Notes: a model not told the origin generated them from the sequence alone. Numbered from the stretch's first letter, positions 1 through 11,654 are shown. The stretch: DNA of 64,000 bases from Agrypnia vestita (GCA_016648135.1 JADDOH010004204.1:62001-126000); one strand, 5' to 3'. Translations and numbers: made by a program.

Positions 1-589
1 ACAAAATAATAATATTGCGCATTGTTTCTTGCGCTAACATAGGGATAAACTAAACTACGAAAACCTACTACTCATTTTAAAAGTGTCAGATTCCTCAGGG
101 ACATTTTTAGTTTTAAATAACTTTCTTTGTTTGCTGAATGCCTTATTATGTTAGCATCTATATATGAATTGACAATGGGGTCTCATTCAAAACCATTTGC
201 GACCTTTTTTAAGGCCGGTACTTTTTTTGTATGACGCAAATTATACATACTAGGAATTTTTTTTTCGTTATATATGGGAATTTTTTATAATGAAATTTTA
301 TTTTTCGGTCCCTTGGATTTCGCAATAACGAGGTTTTACTGTATACGGTTGTAATGTATATGGTTCGTATAAAATATCCGGTTTATTGAACACTTAAAAA
401 AAGATATATTAGGGTGAATATACGCTATCTGAATTCCAATAGTCCATAGACAAATTTTATGTAAAACTTATTATATTATTATTTCTGTATGCTTAAACAA
501 TAAAGAATATGGTCTTTTATTTGGCCCATATAGTCTATTCACGATAATTGTTTAATTTAAGGCATTAATAGTTTAAAGTAAGTATAAAT
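1..589. other. AT-rich DNA, no gene recognised
   Basis: AT-rich sequence with no open frame of note and no motif I recognise on either strand. The remaining C-terminal exons of the Codanin-1 gene, which runs leftward, would be expected here or beyond the edge. I could not identify one. Confidence 0.5.
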
Positions 590-1570
590 GTATACTCCTC
601 TGGCCTCCCCCGTTACTAGATTATGATGATTTTATGGCCATATACTTTAAATACGTATGCCATTATTTTTTTTTTAATATGATCATACGCTTTAATAAAC
701 ATCGAAACATATTTTATCAAAATGCACTGTAAAAATATTTATTAATATAAAAAAAAACTTATTTTCATGTCATGTTACAATAATGTCACTTCATCTGGCG
801 AACCTCAAAGAAGTAAAATTTGACATAAAACCGCAAAGGTATGTTTTTGTCCTTCAACTACGCGCGTACAACAGTGTGAGGTTAGAAGCAAACTAACAAC
901 ATTGAGCAAAACTCTAATAATATTACGTCAGTTTGCGATTCACTGTAGGAAAGCGTGTTTGTGCCAGTCGTTGTAGTATTTCCTCTGGTAAGTATATGTT
1001 TTTGTATTTTATCGTTACGAAATTGTATATTTGCACAATGCAATGGTAATTGTGTATAGATGTCATGTATTACGTTAAACTGTGGCCAGAAAAGCGAGTG
1101 ATGTTGTTTTTGTAGGTTATGTGCGATTTTGTCACTCCTCTGGCGTCACTTCTCTGGCATATTTCATGCCAGAGAAAATACATAAGCGCCAGGGAAGTGA
1201 CGAAATTTTTTTTCGTTAATGTTTAATGTTTTAAGGCTTCATTTCATTTCTTCTAGATACTCGAGCATAATCAGACATCATGGAAAATGTTAAAAACAAG
1301 CAAACAAGGAAAGAGAAGTTAGAAAGAAAGCGTCAAGCTGAAAAATTACTCTACCAAAGAATTAAAAACGATCCGGTTAAAAATTCTGAATCAAATACTA
1401 TAATTTATATATGTTTTATTTAATATTAGTCCCCTTCCTTAGCTAATAATCAATGGCCTGACACTTCCCTGCTTTAATTTGTCACTACTCTGCCAATAGT
1501 GTCACTCCCCTGGTAACACATTTTCCTCTGGTGCTTATAAAATTTAAAAAAATTAAAAAATCTTCTGGCC
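590..1570 (+). mobile_element. Motif-rich repeat with a spliced 5' leader and a short basic ORF
   Basis: A block marked by recurring copies of a GTCACTYCYCTGGC-like motif in both orientations (near 600, 785, 1130, 1145, 1185, 1480, 1500 and 1525). One hairpin at about 1145-1200 pairs two of them. A donor-like CTCTG/GTAAGT at 988/989 and an acceptor-like TTCTAG at about 1255 frame an ATG at 1280, so the block looks like the 5' part of a transcribed unit. The motif spread resembles subterminal repeats of a DNA transposon, but I could not find terminal inverted repeats or assign a family. Confidence 0.35.
1280..1423 (+). CDS. Short basic ORF, truncated repeat-associated protein (47 aa)
   Basis: An ATG follows a plausible splice acceptor. 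The frame opens with MENVKNKQTRKEKLERKRQ and is very lysine/arginine-rich for about 35 residues. It then degrades into a hydrophobic tail and stops. The basic start resembles the opening of multi-copy insect proteins with runs of KER/RYQ repeats, which are often transposon-linked; that comparison is from memory. It is probably a truncated copy, not a working gene, because the expected continuation is absent. The ORF at 43302-43406 is a similar short basic remnant. Confidence 0.3.
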   Translation: MENVKNKQTRKEKLERKRQAEKLLYQRIKNDPVKNSESNTIIYICFI

Positions 1571-2261
1571 CTCATCATTACAAATTTAAAAATAGTGTCA
1601 AATAGAGAAATCATCAATATTGAATGGAACAGATTACATTTCTTTCAGGGACACAAAAAAATCAAATACCGTATATTCACCCATTAACATCATAATATTC
1701 CGCTGATCATCCAATCTATCAAATGAACGGAATAAAAACAATAACATTTTATAATTTCTAGCCCTTAGAGCCAGTTGTGTCCATTTCGATTATAGTAAGC
1801 GACAATGGTTTAAAATGTGGATCCTGTTTAATCCGGCAAGCGTGCGCGATTTGATCGACACCTGTCACCAAAATTGTTTTCATTCAATTTTTTGACATTG
1901 TAGTGTCGATAAAGGCTCACCCTATCCGCAATCCAAGAAACAGTACTTCAGATACATCACCTACCAACCTTTTCTTCTATCCTCTGTTATCAAAATCTGA
2001 TAGATGCAGAAAACAAATTTACTGTCAACAAAGTCTAATGGCAAAATCCATTTCTTCCGACAAAGAAGTACTGTTGAGATCTAAGTAAATAATTTTTCCT
2101 CTTAAGGATATAGGTCAGAAAATTTTTAGACACTGCAATGTAAAAAAGTGTAAGTGTTCTTATATATTGGAATAACTTTTGAAATCTTCCATTTGTATAG
2201 GTATATATGTCTCACTAAACTGGGACGACAAATTTGAGGTAAAATTGATAGATATACGAAC

Positions 2262-5200
2262 CACTATCATCATTCTCTGAAGAGATAAAAACTGTTTGGT
2301 CCAGTCGATATATCTCTTGGATCAGAGAGTCGGCCAAGTGCTGGCGGAAGGCAGCACTGTCAGCCAGCAACAGGAAATCTCTGAAAGAAAATAAGAATCA
2401 CTGTAAATTTGCAAACATTATATTATATGTTGAAATGAATATTTATTATTTAAAAAGTAATGTTTTTTCCTTTTATACAAACATATTTATGATTTGAGGG
2501 AAGAATAAATGTAGTAAATAAAATTATGTATGTGTACGTAAAATATTGATGATACGCGTTGTTACCTGAAAAACTCTTGATGATGGGGAAAGGTACCCTC
2601 TGAAGTTGTGCTTCTCGATGTAAATCTCTCGGCCAATTTGCTGAGCCGTTGGGCGCTTACTTTCCCCAGCTCTATCTCGGCTAGGGAATCAGGAAGCTTT
2701 GCCTGTCAATAAACTTTTTTGGATAAAAATCACTAGCCAAATAAAAAACATATTACAACAAAGTGTCATTCTTTCCAAAATAGTTTTCATCAATTGTAAT
2801 AAAGCATCGAAGTAAATTATTTAAGTGATTGGTGATGTCTTGCATGATGATTTTCTGGTGTTCCTTTTCATTATGGATTCGGAAAAATTCAAAATTCAAC
2901 AGACACTAGATATTCTTATAGCCGAGTCATTAATCATACCTGATGCGGTGTTGCCAGCAACTGTTCTCTGAAAAGGCGGGCCAGGTGCGCTAGGTTGGAG
3001 GGCGCCATCCCCAGGGAGAACAGGGACCGCATCATGCCACCTAATCGCGAAGCAAAACTCCAGCCCGCTCTTGTGTGGCTGCTCTCCCATATCCTAAGGC
3101 GTAATATTGCAACTAATAATGAACGGATATTGTAATTAAGAGGGATAAAAGCAAAGGCAATAATATCCCACTGAGGTGTTTCTGAGATGAATACAAAAAA
3201 CCTGTCACAACTAGGAAATTTTTCTGGAATCTATGAAATGTACATCTTATTGCAAATAGGTTTTTAAAAAAAATTGTCAGCTCACTTTTCCTTTTACAGT
3301 AAAACCTCGTTAATTCAAACTCTGATAATTTGAAATTCGCCATGATTTGAAGTTTTTCAAACCCACAAGTCAAAAATTTAATTTCATAGTAGATTAACCG
3401 GTCGTAAGCCGGAGCGTAGATCTACGCTCTCTAGATATGTATGCGAATTTTATCTATTTTACTTCTTTTTGTGGGTTTTTAAAGCTTATTATTGGTTGTA
3501 TCTCAAGTTTTTAAATGAATGAACGAGTTTTATTCGTCAAGTAACCTCATTTGCCGCGAAAACCGGACAAAAAATCATTCCAAATTTCGTCTTCAAACCG
3601 CGCAGTAATTGTGTTATTTATCTTTTAAAAAAAAGTGTTTTTTAAATAAAAAAGTGTTATAATTAAGTACACTCAGGCCTCGTATAACACGGTTATATGG
3701 TTCCACAAAAACCTTGTGTAATACAAATCCGTGTTATACAAGGTTTGAAGCTCATACAAAATTAGGGTTTGCGTTCCAAAAAAAAAAAAAATCGAAATAG
3801 TTTATTTGAATATGTACTTTATTTTTTTAATAAAAATATATTAATTTACATATTTGTTTAAAAAAAAACTTTAATAACACATATAATATAATTTATTTTA
3901 ATCGTAACCATGTATTTTATATGTGGATATTTGTATAGTCTTCTTTATTATTCTTTTTTTTGTATAGTCTCCTCTTTTTTCATCTTTTTTTATATGTTCA
4001 TATTAAATTTATTGATGTAAAAAGCCATATATAAATAAATAAATATAATGTAGCATTCATTCATCATTGCTAACACTTAGAATAATTCTTAATTTTTTCT
4101 CTTTTTCGACATCGGTTGTGAATTTTCATCATCGGAGGAGGGCTCTGAATTTCTTGTGGTTTTAGCCTTCAAAAAATCGGCAATAAGAGATTGTATGCTT
4201 TTAGCGTATAAAACATTACGTATTTCCTTATAAGGTTCCAAAATTTGTTGTAATTCCCTCTTGAATTTCGAACTTGTTTCCATTAAAGGATCCTTTTCAA
4301 TAATTTTTTTTTTCTAATTTAATAGCCAATTCCAAGCCCTCATTTATAGTTTTTAATGTGAAACATGCTACCTCGCTGCAACTGCTTTCTGAGTCAATAA
4401 TTGTGGTAGTTTCATTCAAAGTTTCGATTAATTGAAACGAAAGTCTCAACATGCTGAGTGAGATCATCATGGTTCATGGTATGTTCTGTCATGGACGCAA
4501 TCTACAAATCAAACATTATTTAATACATTTATTTTTCTGAAACCGTGTTATAAAAAGCATGTTGTACAAAAAATATGCCAATTTATTCATCCGTGTTATA
4601 TAAAATAGTGTTATGCAAAACCGTGTTATACGAGGCCCAAGTGTATTATTATATTCTTTGATATATTTAGAACGAAAATATTGAAATACAATATCTTTAG
4701 TGTTATCGCTTCCATGGTTTTATTCGATAAACATGTGCGTACATTTCTGACAGTAAATTTGGTTAATTATTTTCATTAATGAATAAGTAATTATTGTACA
4801 AGTAATTATTGAAGTCTGTATATTGAGAAACCAGAAACTGTAACTTCTTAGCGATTATTATTGATTTTTACATGAATATAACCATCACAAAAAAGTGTCT
4901 AAAAAACAGCAATCGTGCGCAAAATTGCGCGGCAGACAGGGTACATTCCGTGTTACGTACGGCCGGCATCCGACTGGTTAACAATTATCTCAAAACTATG
5001 AAAAAGGAGATATCATATTTTGATACTTAACTTCATATATGTTGAAAATCGTACGCAGTGTGCACGCACGTCGGCTTACATAAGTTTCACATTTTCAACC
5101 GACAACTATAATGTAAGTTGATACAACCGGTCCTTATAGATTCAAATTTAGTACATATTATAATTTATTAAACATTTCTTATGAATTTGAATACATTTGA

Positions 5201-8200
5201 ATATTCAAAATAATCTTAATGATAAAAGATGAAGAATGATTAAATATTTACCTAAATATATCATAGAACAAGTCCCTTTGTTTCTTGAAGGCAAAGAAAC
5301 TCTGCTGCGATGAGAAATTCTCCACACTATCAGTATCAGTGTTGAAGAACACATTCTTATCGGCTATTTCTGAGGGTACATCCAAGTCTTGCTTTAGTGC
5401 CGACTTGGCGGCATACACAGCGGCTAAGTGTTCCGCTAAAGGTGGGAAAAATGTTCCGACTCTAATATTCTCTTGCAATAACCTCAATGCACTCATATCC
5501 AGGATCACGTCTAATGTAAATAATTGCCGGTGTAGCGTAGATAAGGCAAAATATATACAATTGTGAACAGTTGACAAAACATTTCTTAATATATCTTCTG
5601 ATGAAAATACAATACTTTCCTCTTCATTCATTTTTATTTCGTTGGATTCTTCATCAACACTTCTAACAGCTACAGCATTTTCAACACCTTCGGTCTTCGA
5701 AGCAGTTTGCTTCAAATTTTCAGATAAATCTGATGTACTCTTTACATAACCATTGTTTGTTTTAAAATCTTCATTTTCTTTATGTACAGTCGCTTCTTCG
5801 GGACTAACACTCGCTTCACTCAGTACTAGACTATCATTAGTTGTACATTTTTTGCTATCCACCTGTTGAGAAACTATCAAAGTAATCAGGAAATAAACCT
5901 CGGAAGTAACATTTATTACTAAATTACAATCCAGCATGGTGCTGTATAAAGTAGCCAATGCTTGTAGAGCTTCTGTGTGGTGAACTTTACTCCTGTCTGG
6001 ATTTACAAAATACAATTTGACTTCACTTTTTTTTTTATCGTGCTTCGGAGTGTGCCTTGTCAAAATTTGAACTGCTTTCGGATGTGCGTTATTTTTGATG
6101 CTCAAACTGTTGAATTTGTCCAGCAATTTTTCCTTTTCTGTTTTGAGAATATTTCGTTCAGCGTTAAAGCTCGACGCCTGTTCTTTCGGCTGAAATATTT
6201 GCGCTGTGAAAGCCTCATTTTGTTCTGCCTTGTCGTACTTGATACCGAAATTTACAGAGTCTCGATTAGAGGAACTCGCACTGAAAGAAGCGTTGAGTTC
6301 TGGATTTGTAGTGTTCAACCTGGTCGGATTGATCCGACGCCTGGAACCTTGCTTACTGACTGCACCGATTTCAGGAAACGATTCGGTATTTTTTAAATCT
6401 ATTGTCCTCGATTCATCTATATTATTTATTGCGTCTCCACCTCGCCTCGCAATAAGACTGTCTTCCATCGAAAGATTAACAAACTTCGAATGTCTCTTCT
6501 TTTTGCCCGTAGATTTCTCATTGGCAGAACTTTTGTTAGCGACCAAAAAGTCACCTATGCAAATATTCGTATGATTTGACGACGGTTTCGCAAAATGCTG
6601 ATTAGAATTAATGAAATCCTGCCTCGAATGCGGACTGTGAAACCCGTCGTGCGAGAGATCGGACCTCACGCTATTGTTGTGAATCGAGTTATCTGCACTG
6701 GAATACTGATGTCTCGAAGGATTTGATCTGGGGTTTTGGTCGAATCTGTGTTGGTTTGGATGTCTAGGGTATTGATATTGATTGAAATTGTTGAAAAAAG
6801 GTTGTTGGGGGCTGCTGAATCTAGCGTGATTCGGTGGCACATTCTGATACCCGTGATGTGGTGAAGGTTGCCGAATAAAATGGTGTTGTGGCTGAGTAAT
6901 AAAGCCCACATTTTGTGGACGGATCACATTATATGCGAGCTGTGGATATAGATGTGGATGTGGATGCAATCTAGATTGCTCGGGTACGTCCCTCAACCCA
7001 GGAAAGCTGGTGTTTTGAGAGCGGTCAGACATTAAACTATTGTTGGGCGTGCTACACAACACAATATGATTAGACATCTGCAAGCTCTTATCCGATGGTG
7101 TGACGGGGCTTAATAGACACTCTTTATCAAATGACGATTTAGCTGGACTCAAAGACTGTTGCGAAGAATTATGAACAGTTATGGCATCGGCGGCTTTATC
7201 TTCAAAACTGCTGTCATCTTTAACAGGATAAGCTGATGTTTCAGTGCCGTGGTTTTTCAATTCTTCGTTTGATTCGGAATTGCACAAAACATTTTGTTTT
7301 TCATTAGAGACACCTTTGTTTCCTCTTTCGTCGTTTGGAAATAGTTCTGTGCTGATCCGTCGACTAGCTTTAGAGTGCTTGTGACCCGAAATGTTAGAAG
7401 TGTTTTTCTTTGGGGAGGTGGCAGACTTAGACACGATATGAAAATTGGGGGTACTGGTCGTCTCAGAAATGCTTGGCTCAATTTTAGGTTCCGTTGAGTT
7501 GGAAGCTGGATCATTACTTTCCGATGATTTTGAAGAGATTTTAGTTGGAGTTGAGCCATCACCAGTCTGGGCGGAGTTGAATTGTAAAACGCTGCAATAA
7601 AATAATATATGAGGTATCATTGGTAAAATAATACAGGTTGATTTTTTGCTCGTGACACTGTACAGTCGCCCACCGGCATAGTAACAACATAATCGTTTTT
7701 ATTATTACAATGTGATAATAAATAAATATGTCAATGTTTAAAACCAAATTTATTAATTAATTAGAAAGACATATGGAAAGATCAAATCAATGAAAAAATA
7801 TTTGGCTGCTACCGGAATTCAAACCATGGATCTCCTCCTATCCAGGGCAGGCGCGTTTTCCAATTACGCTATAGCGGCCTCCTACATTTCCATGAATATA
7901 TCGACCTTATCTGAAAGTCTCATTTATTAATTGATTAACATATATTATCCATTTTTAGAGCAATCCACTTTTTCTGGTACGGTAGGTACAAATTACGTTA
8001 ATTAATTAATAAATGAGACTTACAGATAAGGTCGATATATTCACGGAAATGTAGGGGGCCGCTATAGCGTAATTGGATAACGTGCCAGCCCCGGATGGGA
8101 AGAGATCCGTGGTTTGAATCCCAGTAGCAGACAAATATTTTTTTGTTGATTTGATTTTTCCGTGTGTCATTCTAATTGATTAATAAATTTGGTTATAAAT

Positions 8201-8990
8201 TTCACTTTGTTCTGAAAAAATTGCAACTTCACAATAAGAATACATTACAATTCAGTTAAAAATCTGACGCAGTGGGACAAATGTTGACATTATTTATTAA
8301 GACCTGTTCCAGGCCAGCGTCGTGTATACACGACAGAGCGCATCCTGAATGCACGACTTGGACAGGTTAGTAAAAATTTGGAAGAATATGAAGAGAATTC
8401 ATGAAATGAGAATTTTTTAAATACATTTTTCCTCTGATGCAGGCTAATAATCAGTGCTGTTTTGAATACCAATTTTCCCGTATATTGTTGACTTTTGGCA
8501 TATGTGACTGACAGTATAAGATTTCTGCCAGAATGCATACATTTTTACAAAGTCGAGAGGTAAACATAAAATATAAATTACACATATACATACCTTTCAG
8601 TCTGATTCCTGATGTATGAAATGAAGTACAATGTGAAATCGGCCCGTGAACACGGAAATACATTCTCCTCCTAAAAGCAAAAGAATTTCAAAACATATAA
8701 CCTACACATAAACATAACCACACAATGCCACGTCTAACAGCTGTACAGGATTACTACTCAAAACCCTCTATATAATAAAATTCTAATGATTTTTTTAGTA
8801 AAACACTACAGTTAGAATATCCAAGGGCTGGAAAAGATATGAAGATTAGGATGTGTTGATTTGACATATGACACATAAACATCCAACAGGTATTTTGACT
8901 GACCTCAATCGCTCCATTCCGTAGCCACTCTACACACTTTTGAATGGGGATTTCACCATTTAAGATATTTTTCAAAAGTGTCTCGGACAT
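2262..8990 (-). CDS. CDAN1: Codanin-1 homologue (partial, C-terminus off window)
   Basis: Codanin-1 binds the histone chaperone ASF1 and restrains its nuclear import; the fly orthologue is discs lost. Minus-strand exons, with matching phases: 8990-8904 (ATG, 29 aa), 8670-8594, 7591-5252 (2.3 kb), 3093-2940, 2702-2566 and 2380 to about 2262. Together they give about 971 residues against about 1,230 in human. Evidence: the N-terminal helix MSETLLKNILNGEIP; a disordered Asn/His/Pro-rich stretch; the ASF1-site hallmark RRINPTRLN near residue 472, preceded by a FPEIG motif; a helical region ending in FKKQRDLFYDIFR near residue 830; then exons matching GW-F---LG---R-L and TFPHHQEFFRDFLLLAD. The last donor at about 2261 (GTTCGT) is weak, so that exon end is uncertain. 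The missing C-terminal quarter should lie left of the window. Intron 3 is filled by nested transposons. Confidence 0.88.
3297..3372 (+). repeat. pogo/Tigger-like terminus fragment
   Basis: After a TA dinucleotide the sequence reads CAGTAAAACCTCGTTAATTC, the terminal inverted repeat that recurs through the window at 29895, 40502, 43665 and elsewhere. Only the 5' end survives; it abuts the piggyBac-like element that starts at 3398. TA targets and CAGT ends are typical of the Tc1/mariner-pogo group. Confidence 0.6.
3670..4643 (-). mobile_element. Tigger/pogo-like element nested in the piggyBac-like MITE
   Basis: TA on both sides (3668-3669 and 4644-4645). The terminal inverted repeats are about 23 bp with two mismatches, starting CACTCAGGCCTCGTATAAC on the left and the complement of CACTTGGGCCTCGTATAAC on the right. 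It sits wholly inside the TTAA-flanked MITE, so it inserted later. The minus strand keeps a decayed C-terminal end of a CENP-B/Tigger-type transposase (see 4089-4283). Confidence 0.8.
4089..4283 (-). pseudogene. Tigger-type transposase C-terminal remnant
   Basis: A 64-codon open stretch beginning METSSKFKRELQQILEPYKE and ending SQPMSKKRKN. It has a helical segment followed by an acidic/serine tail and a final basic KKRKN, the usual shape of the C-terminus of CENP-B-like Tigger transposases. Upstream on the same strand (4290-4500) broken frames continue the homology-like pattern, so this is a relic. No DDE residues are visible. Confidence 0.45.
7742..8194. mobile_element. Foldback element with a tRNA-like sequence in each arm
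   Basis: Two roughly 195-bp arms (7742-7938 and 8000-8194) are near-identical inverted repeats around a spacer of about 60 bp. The outer ends read ACCAAATTTATTAATT. Each arm holds a tRNA-Arg-like stretch: GGCCGCTATAGCGTAATTGG (A-box region) and GGTTTGAATCCCAG (B-box region), plus-oriented at about 8055-8128 and minus-oriented at about 7808-7878. The cloverleaf is not intact, so these are not tRNA genes. The element lies in CDAN1 intron 2. It may be a head-to-head SINE pair or a MITE that captured a tRNA-like sequence. Confidence 0.7.
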
Positions 8991-9337
8991 TGCAGTCGCT
9001 ATGGTTGTTGGTCTTGGCCATAAGAATATATTACTATCAAGAATATTTTTGTTTGATTTGACAGTTGTCCTATATAGAGTATAACTACAGAAATCCACAT
9101 GACCTAAAGACATGCCCGCCGTTTTTGACAGATATAAAAATGGCTGTTGAGATATGAATTTATAGGTTAATACATATTTTACAATAGGTACCTACCTATC
9201 TTCAGCATTGTGCACTTATCTGCAATCCGCAAAACAATTATATTGTCTCGTAGCTAGTAGCAAAAACTTAAGAGGAAACCCCTTCTTTCAATTTTGAATA
9301 GAAAATATTCCTTAAACTTTGGGAGAAATTACGACAG
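8991..9337. other. Upstream flank of CDAN1 with a repeat fragment
   Basis: This is the 5' flank of the CDAN1 start at 8990. From about 9247 to 9330 it holds a fragment of the repeat family with TGTCTCGTAGCTAGTAGCAA ends, also seen at 20376 and, inverted, near 45930. I see no clear TATA box or CpG cluster. Confidence 0.4.
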
Positions 9338-9340
9338 TTA

Positions 9341-9484
9341 GGCCCGGTTGTTTCAAGTTCGATCAAAGTAAGCGGTCGATTAAAGCATAGATTTTTACGA
9401 AAACGGATCGTCTGATTGGTGGAGAACGTAAAATTTCAGTTTAAACTCTACGCTTACTTTGATCGAATTTGAAACAACCGGGCC
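9341..9484. mobile_element. Harbinger-like palindromic MITE, tandem copy A
   Basis: Terminal inverted repeats GGCCCGGTTGTTTCAAGTT / complement, flanked by TTA at 9338-9340 and 9485-9487. It is almost wholly palindromic, with the family's inner motif GCATAGATTTTTACG. A 3-bp TWA target is characteristic of PIF/Harbinger. It shares its right TTA with copy B. Confidence 0.8.
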
Positions 9485-9487
9485 TTA

Positions 9488-9628
9488 GGCCCAGTTGTTT
9501 CAAGTTGGATAAGAATAAAAGTTTGTTTAAAGTTTAAAACATAGATTTTTACGGAAACGGATCGTTTGATTGGCGGAGAACGCAAAAATCTATGCTTTAA
9601 ACGAACTTTGACTTTAAACAACCGGCCC
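9488..9628. mobile_element. Harbinger-like palindromic MITE, tandem copy B
   Basis: Starts GGCCCAGTTGTTTCAAGTT immediately after the shared TTA (9485-9487) and ends CAACCGGCCC before another TTA (9629-9631). It is about the same length as copy A, and the two sit head to tail. This arrangement follows if one copy inserted into the TTA target flanking the other. Confidence 0.8.
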
Positions 9629-10084
9629 TTAAGGAAAAACGCTACATCAAAGTTAGCATTTTTTTCATTCTTTTAATTGTCTGTCTTCTCAAATTAATTA
9701 TATGCTGACATCTGTCAGTGCAGAAAACTGCATGTTGTTGTCATGGAGCATGAAAATATGATTTACCGCCAAATTTTTGTTGATATGATTAATTTCAATT
9801 AATTTGTCATCTGTCAAAATTTGAGTCAAGATTCTTGACTTCTAAAAAGTGGAAAAATTTTAAATATGCAAATTTTTTATACGAAAATTTTCAATTTTCG
9901 AATTTTTTCTTAATTGGAGTTGAGAACCTATTAAGCGCCTTATAAGAGATATCCGATTGATCGTTTCTATGTAATTCCCAAATTGGGTAGTTCGATCACT
10001 TCTTCAGGTTCATAACTAAGCTTTTTACATTTTTATTTGACGTATCAAAGCGAATGAATTTTCAGTACAATTTACTTTCATGAT

Positions 10085-11160
10085 AGTCTAATGATACGCT
10101 TGCAAAGTTCGTAAGAAATCGCAAAACCCGTGAAAAAGGCCGTTATTTTTCAGGAAAAACGAACATATTTTTATACATTTCAAAAAATGCACTCGAAAAC
10201 ACAATATTTACGCCAAGATTGTGCCTTTTCTATCACGAAAATACCCGATATTGGCAAATTTGCAGTTCTCACTTGCGAAAAAAATCAAATTATTTTTTTT
10301 ATAATTCCTCATGTTTGGATGGCCGATATCTTCTTTTTTCAACTCGGGTCAATACAAAAATAGTTATTCAAAAAACAATCGTTCATAAATAAGTGAAATA
10401 ATACAAGTAATAACATGTTCCAAGGAAAATTGAATATTATAACAAAAAAAACAGTCATTAGAAAAAATAATCGAACCAAAGAGGAAATTCGAAAAACCAA
10501 AAAAAAATTGATCCGTCTAAATTTTTCGTAATTAGAACCAGGTTATACCAACACCACCTATATTTTACCTTATATCAACTTGGATTATTGTAATCTTTCG
10601 TAAAAACCATAGATTTTTATGAAAACGAAAAAATTGATGGTTTAAACGAAAGATAATCTAAGTTGATATAACTGGCCCTAATCAATGCAAACATGGTGCA
10701 AACCAAGGCCGGCGCCACACTGCGCGGATCTTCCATCACAGACCTTAGCGGCGGAACGCCGCCACATTTCTTTCCATATAATCCTTCATAAAATCGTCGC
10801 GTACAATCGGCAAAGCAAATGGGTCGACCGATCGTTCGCACACGGGATTCCCCAATTTCAGTGATCCTCACAATACATAAAATATTTCCTTTACCTATAT
10901 TATTATTATATAAAGGGGATACCGCGAAATACATAAAGGACACGCCACACGGTTATGCGCGATCAAAGAGCCGCGCGCATCGTAACTTTTTTTTATCTTT
11001 TAAGTTATTAAAAAAACGAAGTGCGCGACATAAATATATTGATTTATGGCGCAAGGGTTTAAAAATTATCTCGAATTACGGAGTTAATTAATTATTATAA
11101 AATTGACAATTTGGGCCTTAAATTGGCATTTAAAAAATTCGAATTAACCCTTAATTACCT
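10085..11160 (+). repeat. pogo/Tigger-like relic, interrupted
   Basis: It shares blocks with the complete element at 40502-41582: AATCGCAAAACCCGTGAAAA near 10110, the GCAGTTCTCACTTGCGAAAA block near 10260, GATTTATGGCGCAAGGG near 11041, GACAATTTGGGCCTT near 11105 and AATTCGAATTAACCC at its end. The termini are lost. A degenerate Harbinger-like MITE and an unrelated GC-rich patch (10700-10860) interrupt it. Confidence 0.6.
10537..10682. repeat. Degenerate Harbinger-like palindromic MITE
   Basis: Inverted arms ACCAGGTTATACCAACA... and ...AGTTGATATAACTGGCCC surround the family's core AACCATAGATTTTTATG. Terminal bases have drifted and no TSD is clear. It sits within the pogo-like relic. Confidence 0.5.
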
Positions 11161-11654
11161 ACCACATATTATTGTTACACAACCACCTGTCATACGTCTG
11201 TAGGACTCCCGAGTAAAATAATTCACGATGGTAAATTTAGTAAAGAAAGGTTATGTTTTTAATTAAAATTCTGTTAAGGAACATATTAAAGTTGTGGGTG
11301 TGTGTGCCTATTTGGTATAATACTCTGATTTAACTTGAGAGTTTCATTAAATGAATAAAGAATAAATGACTCTGCGAATTACGGAAATTGTGTTACGTGC
11401 TCAGAATATTACGCCGACACACCACAACTGATTTAGTTACCTGCAAAATGTACAGAATATTTAAGTAAAAGGTTGGTTGAAAGAAATATGTTTACTTACA
11501 CGTTTATTTCAGTGAATACAAAAAGGATTCTTATATTTAAACTTATGGAGACATTTAACTAAATTATGAAATATAAAAATACAATGGAACTGAGGTTTCG
11601 GAAAGATGTCAGCAGATGCCGGTCTTCAGACTGGTCGGGGCGACGAACTTCACG
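11161..11654. other. Intergenic, nothing recognised
   Basis: Apart from short AT-rich runs I see no gene, repeat end or structured motif here. Confidence 0.4.

Larger units (their letters stand above)
3398..4977 (-). mobile_element. piggyBac-like MITE, copy 1, split by a Tigger-like insertion
   Basis: Flanked by TTAA on both sides (3394-3397 and 4978-4981) with ends CCGGTCG... and ...CCGACTGG. It is the inverted counterpart of the copies at 33255-33772 and 50588-51180 and shares their subterminal AGATCT/GCGC hairpin and CGCAAAATTGCGCGGC ends. After removal of the 974-bp nested element it is about 600 bp, close to the 593 bp of copy 3. No transposase is present. TTAA targets are the piggyBac hallmark; the family assignment rests on that and on the ends. 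Confidence 0.75.

Noticed and set aside
5977..6574. Plus-strand frames of 139 and 122 codons
   Set aside because: They are antisense shadows of the large Codanin-1 exon.
8053..8130. tRNA-Arg gene candidate
   Set aside because: The acceptor stem does not pair and the copy is mirrored in the opposite arm of a foldback element.
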